A stretch of 64,000 nucleotides of DNA, from NCBI GenBank assembly GCA_963971285.1, contig OZ020254.1, positions 14,104,932 to 14,168,931 of the forward strand. The letters run 5' to 3'. Positions within the stretch are counted from its first letter, which is position 1; each line of letters starts with the position of its first letter. The notes beneath the pieces were generated by a model that saw only the letters and a list, made by a program, of their open reading frames with translations, was not told the DNA's origin and made no database searches. This stretch comes from Astropecten irregularis. Its lineage: Eukaryota > Echinodermata > Asteroidea > Paxillosida > Astropectinidae. Position numbers and translations under genes: made by a program. Shown piece by piece: positions 34,201-42,160 of this stretch.

Positions 34201-36419
34201 GGTTCCTTTGTGCCGTTATTATCCATTATGAACAGTGCATTGGTGCAAGACGTCTGTTATGTAACCAAGCAAAAGCTTGGCCCGAATCATATGATATAGC
34301 AATAGTGTCTTTAGTGTGGAGAATTCAGATTTTGATATCAACCTACAGTGAAAAAATTAGTTCACCAGGGGCCGATTTCACTAACGCTTTGCGATTATCG
34401 TAAAGCCCAAATCCATCGCTAAATGGAAAATTGCTATGCAAAGTAGCGACCGATTTTCCGTTTAGCGATGGATTTGGGCTTTACGATGGTCGCAAAGCGT
34501 TAGTGAAATCGGCCCAAGATATTGTTGAATTTTAATTCCAAAAAGGCTTAGCGATTGTTGTTTTGGGATCAAAACTGGTGCATGTACACAATACAGCCTT
34601 AACTTGCCCTCATTTCTGCTTTAGTTTTGTTCACATTATATTTTCTGTGGTGAAAAATGTATACTGTTGCACACAGTCCAACCACATCAAACATGGCTTC
34701 CTATGTTGTCCTCTGTGCCCCAACAAGGCTAATCAGTGCTTCTTTCATATGAAGTACATGAACATTTGCTTTGCACTCTAAAGGGCCAAGTCCAGGGAAG
34801 ACAACTAAGCAAGGGCATCCTCATTTTTGTTCCATAAAGGAAGTTTCATTCTTTGGTAAAGTTGATAGAACAGCTGCAGTCTGTTCATAATTTGATTTGT
34901 CATGAAATAAAAACAAACCTGTGAAATGTTTAGCTCAATCGATCATTGGAAACAGTAGAAAACAGCCAAAAACCACTGCAATTGTTACTCAAAATTGTGA
35001 GGTATTTGTAATCGGGAGGTTTTGATCTCAGAGATCAAAACTGTTTTCAGTCTTTTGTTTTACTCATTTCTGGACAGCATTTCAGGCAGAAAAATGTTTA
35101 CGGTATGTCTGGTTTTGTGACCACAATCATGACATCCAGGACGGTCTTTCATTCCCCCACTGAATCAGTTCTGATGCATCTTGATTTCTGTTCAGGTCTG
35201 CCCTGGGAATAATGAACCAGATCCTAATGGAGACCAGACACAAGCAGACCATGAACCGACTGGAGCAAGAGATGAAGAGAGAACTTGCCGATCAGAAGGA
35301 GGATCTTAAGCAGCAGCTGGAGCGAGCCATGGTGGAGGAGCTGCAAGTAAGTTCGGTCACTCGATCCGAAAAGCTGGGGCCACAATTTTTGGCATAGGAA
35401 GAAAACCAGCAGAGTTTAACCCTAACCCTTTACACCTACCACAGAAGACAAGAGCTACGAAAGATTTGAGACTTTGCATGTTGACAACAAGGCTCCGCAC
35501 TCGTGACGTCACATTCAGAAGTTCGGTCAAACAAGTCGCACGTTGCACTGTTTACCACACATTACTGCAGTTTCCATAGGGGGACTGGATCATAAACCAT
35601 GCATTACTGTGAAAACCACACTGTGGTGTATTATGATGCCAACATTTACCACAGGAAAAAAAAACATGTGATATGGAGGTGGCCTCTAGCTTGCATACTC
35701 TGATAACTATCCATCCGTCTTTATTAATATCCATCTGCAGGAACAAGAGAAGAATTTCTTGGGTCAGCTGGCTGCAGCAAGTAACATGAGCAATGATGAT
35801 GTGAAAGATATGGTCAACACTGCAGTGACAGGTATGTCAATTGTGTTAGTCTAACTCTAGTGACCTTCTTGTGTGAACTTGCTTATAATAGGGCTCCGCG
35901 CTCATGAAGTCATATTCATGTCTTGAGTACCTGGACAAAAAAACCTTGTACGTATGGCTTAGAAAATGGCGTCAACTCAACCATTGAAAAAGAATACATT
36001 TCACGAAATGTGATGTTCCTGGTGCAAATGTACACACTTCCCATTTTTGTGACTTTTTACATACAAAATTTGCAGCAAACACTACATTCTCGCACCATAC
36101 ACATAAACAAACCTCCAGCTAACTAGAGCTTTCACTTGAGGGCATATTCTATAAATAACTGGAGTGCAGAGCTATATTGAAAAGTCATTTCTGTAGAATA
36201 GAAGACGAGTAAAATACTCTAAATAATCTTGTATTGTCTTCCTAATTTTGATACTGTCCAGAGGGAGGTGGTGACTTGTCTGATGCCAAGAGACTCTCAA
36301 AGGATATGACACAGAGAATCAAGAGTGCCAAGGTGGAACCAGTCTATGATGATGATGATGATGAAGATGATGAACCAAAGCGACGACCAAAGAAGAAAGG
36401 AAAGGGGAAAAAGAGATAA
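16220..36419 (+). CDS. EVC: Ellis-van Creveld protein (EVC)-like, 22 coding exons
   Basis: Coding exons: 16220-16384, 17528-17605, 18465-18649, 19517-19601, 21911-22009, 22243-22386, 22994-23068, 23773-23856, 24735-24895, 25640-25695, 26008-26156, 26998-27096, 27274-27415, 28033-28210, 28875-28964, 29707-29824, 31035-31232, 31986-32164, 33769-33825, 35196-35346, 35741-35831, 36262-36419 (TAA). All junctions are AG/GT and in phase. From the ATG at 16,229 the protein is about 910 residues: a membrane segment at about 20-43 (VTLAIIFGLLVGVVISVIVA), then nearly continuous coiled coil, then an acidic run and a KKKGKGKKR tail. Family support, from remembered human EVC: QEKTTVFLQLLRIIL, LTENVAQAERMM, FVEAHHNLLEQHR and ELQEQEKNFLGQLAA align in order with EVC segments. 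EVC acts with EVC2 at the ciliary base in Hedgehog signalling. The short N terminus favours EVC; EVC2 (limbin) is not excluded. The first exon starts at an acceptor, so 5' exon(s) lie upstream. Confidence 0.7.
16565..17395 (+). repeat. tRNA-derived SINE, split by a MITE
   Basis: The head (16,565-16,760) matches 43,960-44,160 and 50,750-50,945: GCATCCTCTTTGAGTGATCC, TTTCATGGCTTCTGACTGCC and a degenerate box A (TAGCTAAGTTGG). The tail resumes at about 17,320 with GCGCCAGTACGG, box B-like GGTTACAATCTC and CACTCCAGTCAATTTTTCTT. Confidence 0.75.
16761..17319. mobile_element. MITE, CTATTTACACATACGCGAC ends
   Basis: The left end CCTATTTACACATACGCGAC and the right end CACGTATGTGTAAATAGACC are inverted repeats. 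It sits inside the tRNA-like part of a SINE. The interior has no coding frame that looks real. The exact edges are uncertain by a few bases. Confidence 0.7.
18027..18369. repeat. MITE, AAGCCATTTGCAAGTTA ends
   Basis: The ends AAGCCATTTGCAAGTTACAT and TTTAACTTGCAATGGCTT are inverted. The interior has an inverted AAACTGTTGC/CACGTGATTCGGG-AAGCTTTTGC arrangement. A second copy lacking its right end is at 34,037-34,335, in another intron of the same gene. Confidence 0.75.
18747..19120. mobile_element. hAT-type MITE carrying a tRNA-like segment
   Basis: The ends TAGGCTTGGGCGGTTTT and AAAACCGCCCAACCTTA are inverted, with 8-bp flanks TCCAGATT and TCCGGATT (one mismatch), the hAT signature. Inside, at about 18,902-18,980 on the minus strand, lies a tRNA-like block with GGTTTCGAACCCACC reading around box B and GCTCAGTGGCCTAGC-like box A sequence. 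Confidence 0.75.
19881..21102. mobile_element. Pogo/Tigger-type non-autonomous element with TA duplication
   Basis: The left end CAGTAAAACCTCGATGAGTC is inverted at the right as GACTTATCGAGGTTTTACTG, flanked by TA on both sides. These termini fit the Tigger/pogo group. The 1.2-kb interior has no transposase. Nested in the GGGGCCAATT MITE, itself in an EVC intron. Confidence 0.8.
20483..20708 (+). repeat. Tandem duplication of about 110 bp in the Tigger-type element
   Basis: Both halves contain TCCAGACGTTAA, ATGTACGCGTGCATT and TCAGTGCGGTTG followed by ATTTAGGCTACGTG. The unit is CpG-rich compared with the intron. Confidence 0.75.
22786..22945. repeat. Inverted SINE 3' ends
   Basis: GCGAACAAAGAAATATTGAC-TGGAGCGG on the left is the inverse of CCGCTCCAGTCAATTTTTCT on the right. 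The outer part continues as TTCAGTCAGTTTCCCTTG, as after the SINE at 50,664. Box B-like TTCGAAC is kept. Confidence 0.65.
23311..23690 (+). repeat. MITE, second TTAA family
   Basis: It starts TTTAAAGGTACAGTGCAGGA and carries ATGGTGTATTTATCCAGAA, a GATC-centred palindrome with AAACAGTTTTGATC, and CCAATTGAGCTCAAATTTTC. The right end is degenerate. Confidence 0.7.
23905..24190. repeat. Inverted-repeat element with CCATTGAGA arms
   Basis: CTCAACCATTGAGAAATTG with TTGCAAAATCTTAC on the left is matched inversely by GTAAGATTTTTGCAAC and GTCTCAATGG on the right. It is about 280 bp and lies in an EVC intron. Confidence 0.6.
25800..25990. repeat. GATAAAGATCCT repeat abutting an EVC splice acceptor
   Basis: TTTGATAAAGATCCTACTAG, CAAGCCCTCCTAA and ATTTTGGCTGATGAGCAGTT are shared in the same order with 29,020-29,140 and 57,498-57,615. 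An inverted partner (AGGATCTTTATCAGAGGC) precedes it here. The repeat ends some 20 bp before the acceptor at 26,007. Confidence 0.75.
26737..26924 (-). repeat. MITE fragment, first TTAA family
   Basis: Reverse-strand copy from TTTAAAAGATCAAAAATAAC to CAAAGTATGATACTACC and TTTAA, including CCGTATGGGACTGAAATTTT. It is about half the full element. Confidence 0.75.
27582..27908. repeat. MITE with GCCCAATTTCATGGAA ends
   Basis: AGCCCAATTTCATGGAATCC at the left and TTTCCATGAAATTGGGCCTA at the right are inverted. A second ATTTCATGGAATCCGTAAGC lies inside. Intronic in the EVC-like gene. Confidence 0.7.
28308..28456. repeat. MITE, TCGATTTCACCAAG ends
   Basis: GTCGATTTCACCAAGCAC at the left and TTTCGTGAAATCTAGCCC at the right are inverted. 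Same family as 1-122, 34,368 and 57,247. Confidence 0.6.
29020..29140 (+). repeat. GATAAAGATCCT repeat, second copy
   Basis: It carries CCTTCGATAAAGATCCTGGT, CAGGCCCTCCTAACTCCAAG and TTTGGCTGATGAGCAGTTTG in the family order. Intronic. Confidence 0.75.
30186..30536. repeat. Element with GGTGTCGAT / ATCGACAC ends
   Basis: GGGTGTCGATCCCGGGGGAG at the left and an AT-run followed by ATCGACAC at the right are imperfect inverted ends. G-runs and C-runs inside pair as well. Non-coding, in an EVC intron. Confidence 0.5.
30614..30907 (-). repeat. MITE, second TTAA family (near complete)
   Basis: The left end TTTAAAGCTATAGTACATGA and the right end TAATCCTGTACTGTACCTTT with AAG are imperfect inverted ends. 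Landmarks GAAATTTTCAGCTCAATTTA and GTTTTGATCTCGTAGATC lie inside. Confidence 0.75.
31329..31351. repeat. (TAA)n microsatellite
   Basis: Seven to eight TAA/AAT triplets in an EVC intron. No other feature. Confidence 0.9.
32275..33160. mobile_element. hAT-type MITE with perfect 8-bp duplication
   Basis: The ends TAGTGCTGTGCAT and ATGCACAGCACTA are exact inverted repeats, flanked on both sides by TTGTCAAC (32,267-32,274 and 33,161-33,168), the classic hAT signature. The inner ends also pair (CCGGTTTCAAAATTT with TTTTCCGGTTTTCAAAAGC, loosely). The CpG-rich middle (32,530-32,880) has open frames over 100 codons on both strands but no transposase motif. Confidence 0.9.
33418..33494 (-). repeat. 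tRNA-like SINE fragment
   Basis: On the minus strand a GGCATAGATGGCAAGTG box A region and CCGGGTTCGATCCCGGC box B stem are 50 bp apart. The acceptor stem does not close and no tRNA identity is clear, so it is called a retroposed fragment. Confidence 0.5.
34037..34335. repeat. MITE, AAGCCATTTGCAAGTTA family, right end lost
   Basis: It is colinear with 18,027-18,330 and shares CAGACTAAAGACTGTTGC, TATCACGTGATTCGGGGC and TGGTGCAAGACGTCTGTTAT. The right end fades near 34,335. Confidence 0.8.
34368..34515. repeat. Near-perfect palindromic MITE
   Basis: GGGCCGATTTCACTAACGC with CTTTGCGA, and further in AAGCCCAAATCCATCGCTAA, are mirrored almost exactly by the right half. The 148-bp unit would fold into one long hairpin. 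Confidence 0.85.
34861..35110 (+). repeat. MITE fragment, second TTAA family
   Basis: It carries AACAGCTGCAGTCTGTTCAT, CAAACCTGTGAAATGTTTAG and the palindrome TTTGATCTCAGAGATCAAAA. Intronic. Confidence 0.7.
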
Positions 36420-36575
36420 ACAAACAAGACGGAACAGTTTGCCCATTTAAGTTCAGTTTTGCTGGCAGTGCCTACAAATCTAAAAGCTCCGGGTTCCTGA
36501 AAATCTTACTCAGGGTTTGATGATGGCATGATGACTGTTGGGTTCAATTTTATATTTTGGCTAGGTAAAGTCCGG
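36420..36575 (+). other. 3' UTR start of the EVC-like gene
   Basis: DNA directly after the TAA at 36,417. No AATAAA is present before the MITE at 36,576, so the transcript end is not located. It may run through the repeats toward 39 kb. Confidence 0.4.
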
Positions 36576-36923
36576 TTAAAGGTAATATCATACTTTGGTT
36601 TTTATCAAAGAAATACAGATTAGTGGGCAAAAATATCAAGGAAGATACAGTAACAGTCATCTGTGTAAATTTCAGTCCCATACAGTGCCCACTTTTTGAG
36701 AAAACAGTGAAAAATGGCCACAGTATTTCTTAAGTCTTTTCTCTTTTATTTTGGATCTTTTAAAAGATCTAAAAGATTTTCGGTCGTTGTTTTACTAATT
36801 TCAGGCGGAATTTTTGTAATGGTATTTTTCTACCACCACCATCTTCATACCCTGTGAGTTATACGTAAATCTGTGAAAATTTTTTGGTTTTGGTTTCTTC
36901 CCAAAGTATGATACTACCTTTAA
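36576..36923 (+). mobile_element. MITE, first TTAA family, complete copy
   Basis: TTAA at 36,576 and 36,920 flanks inverted ends AGGTAATATCATACTTTGG and CCAAAGTATGATACTACCT. This copy defines the family. The interior has GATCTTTTAAAAGATC-type and CCACCACCATC words. No coding capacity. Confidence 0.85.
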
Positions 36924-37260
36924 AGGCATTATGCAGGATTGGTAAAGGTGACAGAACAGCTGCAGACTGTTCATAATTTGATTTGTCATGGAATAAGAAA
37001 CAAACCTGTGAAATATTCAGCTCATGTCATCAATGTAACTTAAGAAGACAATGAAAAATTCTCACATTTTTTTCAAATCTATTCACAGGAGTTTTGATCT
37101 CACCCCATGACCAAAACTGTTTTCAGTCGTTGTTTTATTATTTCTTGATAAATATACCATTTCAGGTGGAAATATTTTAACGGTGTGTTTCTACCAGCAT
37201 CATCTTTATATCCTGGAAGTTATATGCAAATCTGTGACCATTTCTGTTTGGTTTGGTGCA
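36924..37260 (+). repeat. MITE, second TTAA family, next to the first
   Basis: It begins AAGGCATTATGCAGGATTGG directly after the previous element and carries ACAGCTGCAGACTGTTCAT, TTTTGATCTCACCCCATGA and ATATACCATTTCAGGTGG. Confidence 0.7.
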
Positions 37261-37734
37261 AATTACTCGAGCTCAGTGCTATCCTCAGCATCACTATCAT
37301 CTGTACGTTTTTGCTGAAAAACTCCCCTTGTGCAAACCTCGGTTGACAAAAGTGTTGGGTCAGGATTCATGTAATATGGTTTACTGTAGTTCTTCTGTGA
37401 TGTTGCTTTAGGACTATCTAAATAGCAATTAAGCACTCAGGAACAATGATCACATATTTCTGACACATTGTCTTTGACAGAAATTTCAGAAACTGTTTGT
37501 TGTTGATGTATTTTTCCTGTGTTATCTCGTATCAGAGCTCAATAATTATGTGCCACCCAAATTTGATCTATTTTTACACTACAAGTTGGCTCAGGCAGTG
37601 AAATTAGATCTTGAATTCAACCAGGTTAAGTATTTACAGATATTTGCTATGTTTTTTTTACCAGAGGCTGGTTTCCGTATTTATACTTTTTCTTTAATAT
37701 CATGTATATAATCAATTGTGTGTAGCCTACTATA

Positions 37735-38751
37735 CAGGGTGTCCCAGAAAAAACGAAACCGATATCTGTCAGTGTTTAATCCTATTTTAATTTCACTTTT
37801 GAATAATAAATGACACATATCTGAAAAGCTTATTTCCTCAGCTTTCATTTGATACCATTCATACGAGCCATACGTCATGTATGAGTGAGTAAAGACAATA
37901 TGAAGCAAAGTTATCAAAAAGTAATTTGCACAACGATATTTATATTTTAAAGAATCAATCACTTTTCTAGAAAGTGCATTTCCTGGCCTTTCAAATGATG
38001 CCTCAGTCAAAGAAAATGAGCAAGGGATGACAGAGATATCTGCCTTTAAATATGGATTGAATTTTCATTGTTTTTTTTGTTTTTTCAAATCCTTTTTTAC
38101 ACCTAACCGATTTTTCCCATGAAAGGATGCGGAGATGAAATAAACTTGTTATGATTAATCACACAATCTTGATTAATAAATGATACATCTGGAAAGCTTA
38201 GTTCCCCCTCTTCAATTACATACCTCTCAGGAGATTCATACTTCACGCTTGTGTGAATAAAAATAATAGAAAAGAAAGACTTGGTGAATAAATCCGAGCT
38301 AGAAAGAAGGAATGGAATGATGGCAGGGGTTTTAACACGCACGTTCTTAATGGACATAATGGATCCGCATCCATTCATGCAAAAGATCGGTCAGGTATAA
38401 ACGAAGGATTTGAAAAACACGAATTTTCAATCCATTTTAAAGGCAGATATCTCTGTCATCCCCTGCTCATTTTTCTAGACTGAGGCATCATTTGAAAGGC
38501 CAGGAAATGTAGTTTCTAGAAATGTGATTATTTTTTTTAAAATAAAAATATCGTTGTGCAAATTACTTTTTGATAGCCTTGCTTCATATTGTCTTTACTC
38601 ACTCATGCGTGCACTATGGATCATATGAATGGTACCAAATGAAAGCTGAGGAAATAAGCTTTCCAGATATGTATCATTTTTTAATCAAAAGAGAAATTAA
38701 AATAGGACTTAACACTGACGAATCTCGGTTTCGTTTTTTTTGGACACCCTG
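37735..38751. mobile_element. Mariner/Tc1-type fold-back element with TA duplication
   Basis: The ends CAGGGTGTCCCAGAAAAAAC and the inverse TTTTTTTTGGACACCCTG are flanked by TA on both sides. Inverted arms of about 350 bp follow (TTTGAAAGGCCAGGAAATG, TAATTTGCACAACGATAT, GAAAGCTGAGGAAATAAGC). A diverged further copy of arm sequence lies in the centre (38,150-38,250). No transposase frame. Confidence 0.85.
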
Positions 38752-38994
38752 TATACCAGAACTTACGCTTTCAGCACAAATCTTGTCAGAATGTGGTTAA
38801 TTTTAACAGAAATACTATCATGATGCATTACATTTACCAACAATGTATTAACTGATTTGAAACTTAGAAACTAAACAAAATCAATGATTCAACTGTTAAC
38901 GTAGTATTTATGGAATGATATGAAAATGTGCCTTTTTGTGTAATCTGTGTAGTATGCACTTTACAGCTTGGTCAGTTTGAATTTTAACATTGCG

Positions 38995-39680
38995 AGATTA
39001 AGGGGGAAAGATGCAGGAATGCGGGTACAAAGGTCTACATTAAAAAAAATTCTTGACAAGATTTATTCCCTTTATGCAGTGCAAAATATGTTCCGATTAA
39101 TGAATCAATGATTGTATTTCATGTAGAATATTTGATCTTCTGTCTAGATTGTAAGATATGTAAATGGTTATTTTAACACCTGTATGGAAACATGTGTTTT
39201 TTAACAGCAGCGCAAAGATTAAAATGAAATCTTGAATTAATTCCCGTGAATGTTTTCTTATTCAGAGTTTCTTTTTTTTTGTTAAAAGAATTGTTATGAC
39301 AAAGACAGAAAGAAAGAAATGTGGTGAAAGAAAGTTTTGTAGTCTGGTGACAATTTGTTCAATTAGTGAAAAAATTAGCCTGGAATTGGAGGCCATGCCC
39401 AAATTCATATACAAGACTTTATATATATATATGTATTTATATTTTTATTGTGGGGGGGGGGTAGGCCTGGCACCTTCTTCATATTTGATTGCATGTTAAT
39501 CATCATAACTCACCTTAATTTTGCAACAATGAAAATTATTGGGAAACAACAAATTTATACCGATTTTTCAATTGCAAATTGTCGCAGGGATTAAATTATT
39601 CCTCTTCCACGGATTACGGAGAAAGTGCTGTAGTTTTGTATTAGCTGTGGATGTGGTTTAGTCATCGAGTCAAATAAAAA
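38995..39680 (+). repeat. Duplicated segment, copy 1 (partner 46,740-47,580)
   Basis: It shares in order GCAGGAATGCGGGTACAAAG, ATGAATCAATGATTGTAT, ATATTTGATCTTCTGT, TTGTTATGACAAAGACA, GTCTGGTGACAATTTGTT and GGCTGTGGATGTGGTT-like sequence with 46,740-47,580. Unique-looking DNA, not a known MITE. No coding frame. Confidence 0.8.
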
Positions 39681-39689
39681 CCAAATGTC

Positions 39690-40260
39690 GACTTTTTTGA
39701 CCCCCTCCCCCTCTCCCTCTCCCTCTGTACGCATGGCATACGCAGTGAAGTTTGAAATCGCAGCCGTTTATAAAATTACTTATACCTGACGAGTGGCACA
39801 ACAAAAATAAATAAGTATTAAAGAAGTGGGATTCTGAGTCGCGTGCACCGGGTTCGAGCCACAAGGCTCGAACCCGGTGCACGCGACTCAGAATCCCATG
39901 CCCTAACCACTAGGCCAGCACGAAGGTCTAAGATTAAACTTATAGTATTTGAGTGAAGTTATTGTCACTGTTCACACAAAATCACTCGAGCATGTCCAGC
40001 ACACCGTGAAGAAGCCTTAGGCCGTGTCCAAAATCTCTGGCTGCGGCCGCAAATAGCGCCCAAGTCTATGGAAACGGCTGCAGTCACTGGCTAGTGGCTG
40101 CCATAGGGGCGTGTGTAATTTGTGGCCGCCGGCAGAGATCGATTTGGGACACGGCCTAATAAGCCTTATTCGTGGCGCATCCATTTTGTCACCTTCCTTG
40201 TACATGTAAACCCTTCGGAAAATATAACACCAATTCTAACAAGAAAACGGGTAACTATGA
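39690..40260 (-). repeat. Fragment of the GGGGCCGTCC composite family
   Basis: It has a piece of the GTACGC repeat (39,685-39,745), the tRNA-like fold-back (39,745-39,930, arms GGATTCTGAGTCGCGTGC and ACCGGGTTCGAGCC) and the AGGCCGTGTCC palindrome (40,018-40,158). Order matches 7.1-7.9 kb, without the GCCCACCG palindrome. Confidence 0.7.
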
Positions 40261-40324
40261 AGCCCTATTCGTGCCACTTGACCAGTAGATGTTTGTTTCC
40301 CCACGTGCGATGTATTTCATTTTA

Positions 40325-40637
40325 CCGCCACTTATATCTCGCGGCCGCCACTTAGTAAGTCGCAGTCGCCATTTATTATCTCGCGGCCGCCACTTAGTAT
40401 CTTGTGGCCGCCACTTAGTAAGTCGCGGCCGCCAGTTACTATCTCGAGGCCGCCACTTAGTTGCGGCCGCCAGTAATTATCTCGCCGCCGCCACTTATTA
40501 TCTTGCGGCCGCCAGTTACTATCTCGGGACCGCCACTTAGTGGCGGCCGCCAGTAATTATCTCGCCGCCGCCACTTATTATCTTGCGGCCGCCAGTTACT
40601 ATCTCGCGGCCGCCAGTTACTATCTCGCGGCCGCCAC
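40325..40637. repeat. Minisatellite, GCGGCCGCCACTTAGTATCTC unit
   Basis: About 15 imperfect units of roughly 20 bp alternate GCGGCCGCCA with CTTAGTATCTC or GTTACTATCTC. Most units keep a NotI site (GCGGCCGC). The long plus-strand frame across it is just the repeat read as codons. Confidence 0.9.
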
Positions 40638-41321
40638 TTTCAATGCAATTGAAAACATGCGCAAAACATGCTAGAAAATAATAATTTATATACTGGATTT
40701 TCTACGGTTCTCTGCTGGGGTCTGCCCCCCCCCCCCCACTCCCCCCCCCCCTCCCCTCCCCCCAAAAAAATGCATTTGAAAAAAGAAATGCTGAAAAATA
40801 TTGGATCTTCTTCACACTGAAACGGTCTATGGGCTTCAAAAGTGGACATCTGCTTTTCTGCTCTCCAAGTAGCAGAAAAGCAGATCGAAAGCTTTTGTAA
40901 AATGCGCTTTTCTACTTTTCTACTTTTCTACTTTTCTGTTAGCAGAAAAGCAGATCGAACGTTTTGTTTAAAATGCACTTTTCTGCTTTTCTGCTTCCAG
41001 AAAAGCAAATGTTACTTTTTACTCGTAACTGGCGGTTCAAAAGTGGACATCTGCATTTCTGACTTGCAGAAAAGCAGATTGAACCTTTTGGATAGATCCA
41101 CTTTACTGCTCTCCTGCTTTCAAGAAGTCGGACATCCTCATATCAAGCAGACTTTCACGTTGGAATATCTTAGAGGGGCTGTCCAATTTATGTAGGCCTA
41201 TCATGAATTTTCCGTCTATAATTAAAATTAGGGGAGGAGAGGGCGACTGGGGTGGGGCAACGAATTTTCATGGGCGTGACCGGGACGTGTGGGCTTTCTG
41301 TCCCTTTGTTTCGGGCCGGTA

Positions 41322-41596
41322 TCAGGTGCGGATCTAGCTTTTTGCTAGGGGGGGTTTACCCGGAGTTAAATGTTTTAGCAAGGCACTGCGAGGGAGCGGA
41401 GCGACCAAGCCCGAAGGCGCGAAGCGCCCGAGGGGAGAAGGTGTGGGTAGGTCTTTGGTAGGGAGCTTTTTCACTTTGACAGTTGAATTTAGATATTTTT
41501 TTTTGGTTGATTTTGTTAATTTTTTTTTTAGGGAGCCCAAGGGGGTGGGGGTTAACCCCCCCCCCCCCCCCCCCCGTAGATCCGCCACTGGGTAGA
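41322..41596. mobile_element. hAT-like MITE, CAGTGGCGGATCTAC ends
   Basis: CAGGTGCGGATCTAGC at the left and GTAGATCCGCCACTG at the right are inverted. The middle has the palindrome CGCGAAGCGCCCGAG and G/C runs. The 8-bp duplication is not clear. Confidence 0.65.
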
Positions 41597-41796
41597 CGTC
41601 AGCATAATGTCCACTGTGTTTTAGGACTTTTTAAACGTAGTCTGAATCCAAGACCCCCCACACCCATTGTTGGGGAGGGGGGCTAAGAATTCCGGGGGGG
41701 GGGCTTGGATTCCCCATGTAAGATGGAAAAGAAACTAAGGCAGGAGCAAATCATGGAAAAATTGGATTTCTCCAGGAGCCATTTAATATGGACTCT

Positions 41797-42160
41797 TAAG
41801 ATAATATCATACTTTGGTTTTTGTTAAAGAAATACAGATTCATGGGCAAAAATATCAAGGAAGATACAGTAAAAGTGTATTCTGTGAAAATTTCAGTCCA
41901 ATACGGTGCCCACTTTTGAGAAAACAGTGAAAAACGGCCACAGTATTTCTTAAGTCTTTTCTCTTTTATTTTCGATCTTTTAAAGATCAAAAAGATTTTC
42001 GGTCGTTGTTTAACTAATTTCTGGACAAATACACCATTTCAGGCGGAAACGTTTTAACGATATGTTTCTACCATCACCATCTTTATACCCTGTGAGTTTT
42101 ACATAAATATGTGAACATTTCTGTTTTTGATTCTTATAAAAGTATGATACTACCTTTAAA
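41797..42160 (+). mobile_element. MITE, first TTAA family
   Basis: It runs from TTAAGATAATATCATACTTT to AAGTATGATACTACCTTTAA, with all family landmarks in order. Inserted in the left arm of the fold-back element. Confidence 0.8.

Noticed and set aside
37681-38800. Open frames of 76-109 codons on both strands
   Set aside because: The same protein-like text appears on opposite strands because the fold-back arms are inverted repeats. No transposase motif.
40289-40540. An 83-codon frame with SRGRHLV repeats
   Set aside because: It is a minisatellite read as codons. Unit length and base pattern explain it fully.
40325-40637. CRISPR-like array
   Set aside because: Units are contiguous with no unique spacers, and the window is animal DNA.
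41252-41461. Possible gene in the G-rich stretch
   Set aside because: The frame overlaps a hAT-like MITE with inverted ends and a poly-G/poly-C core.
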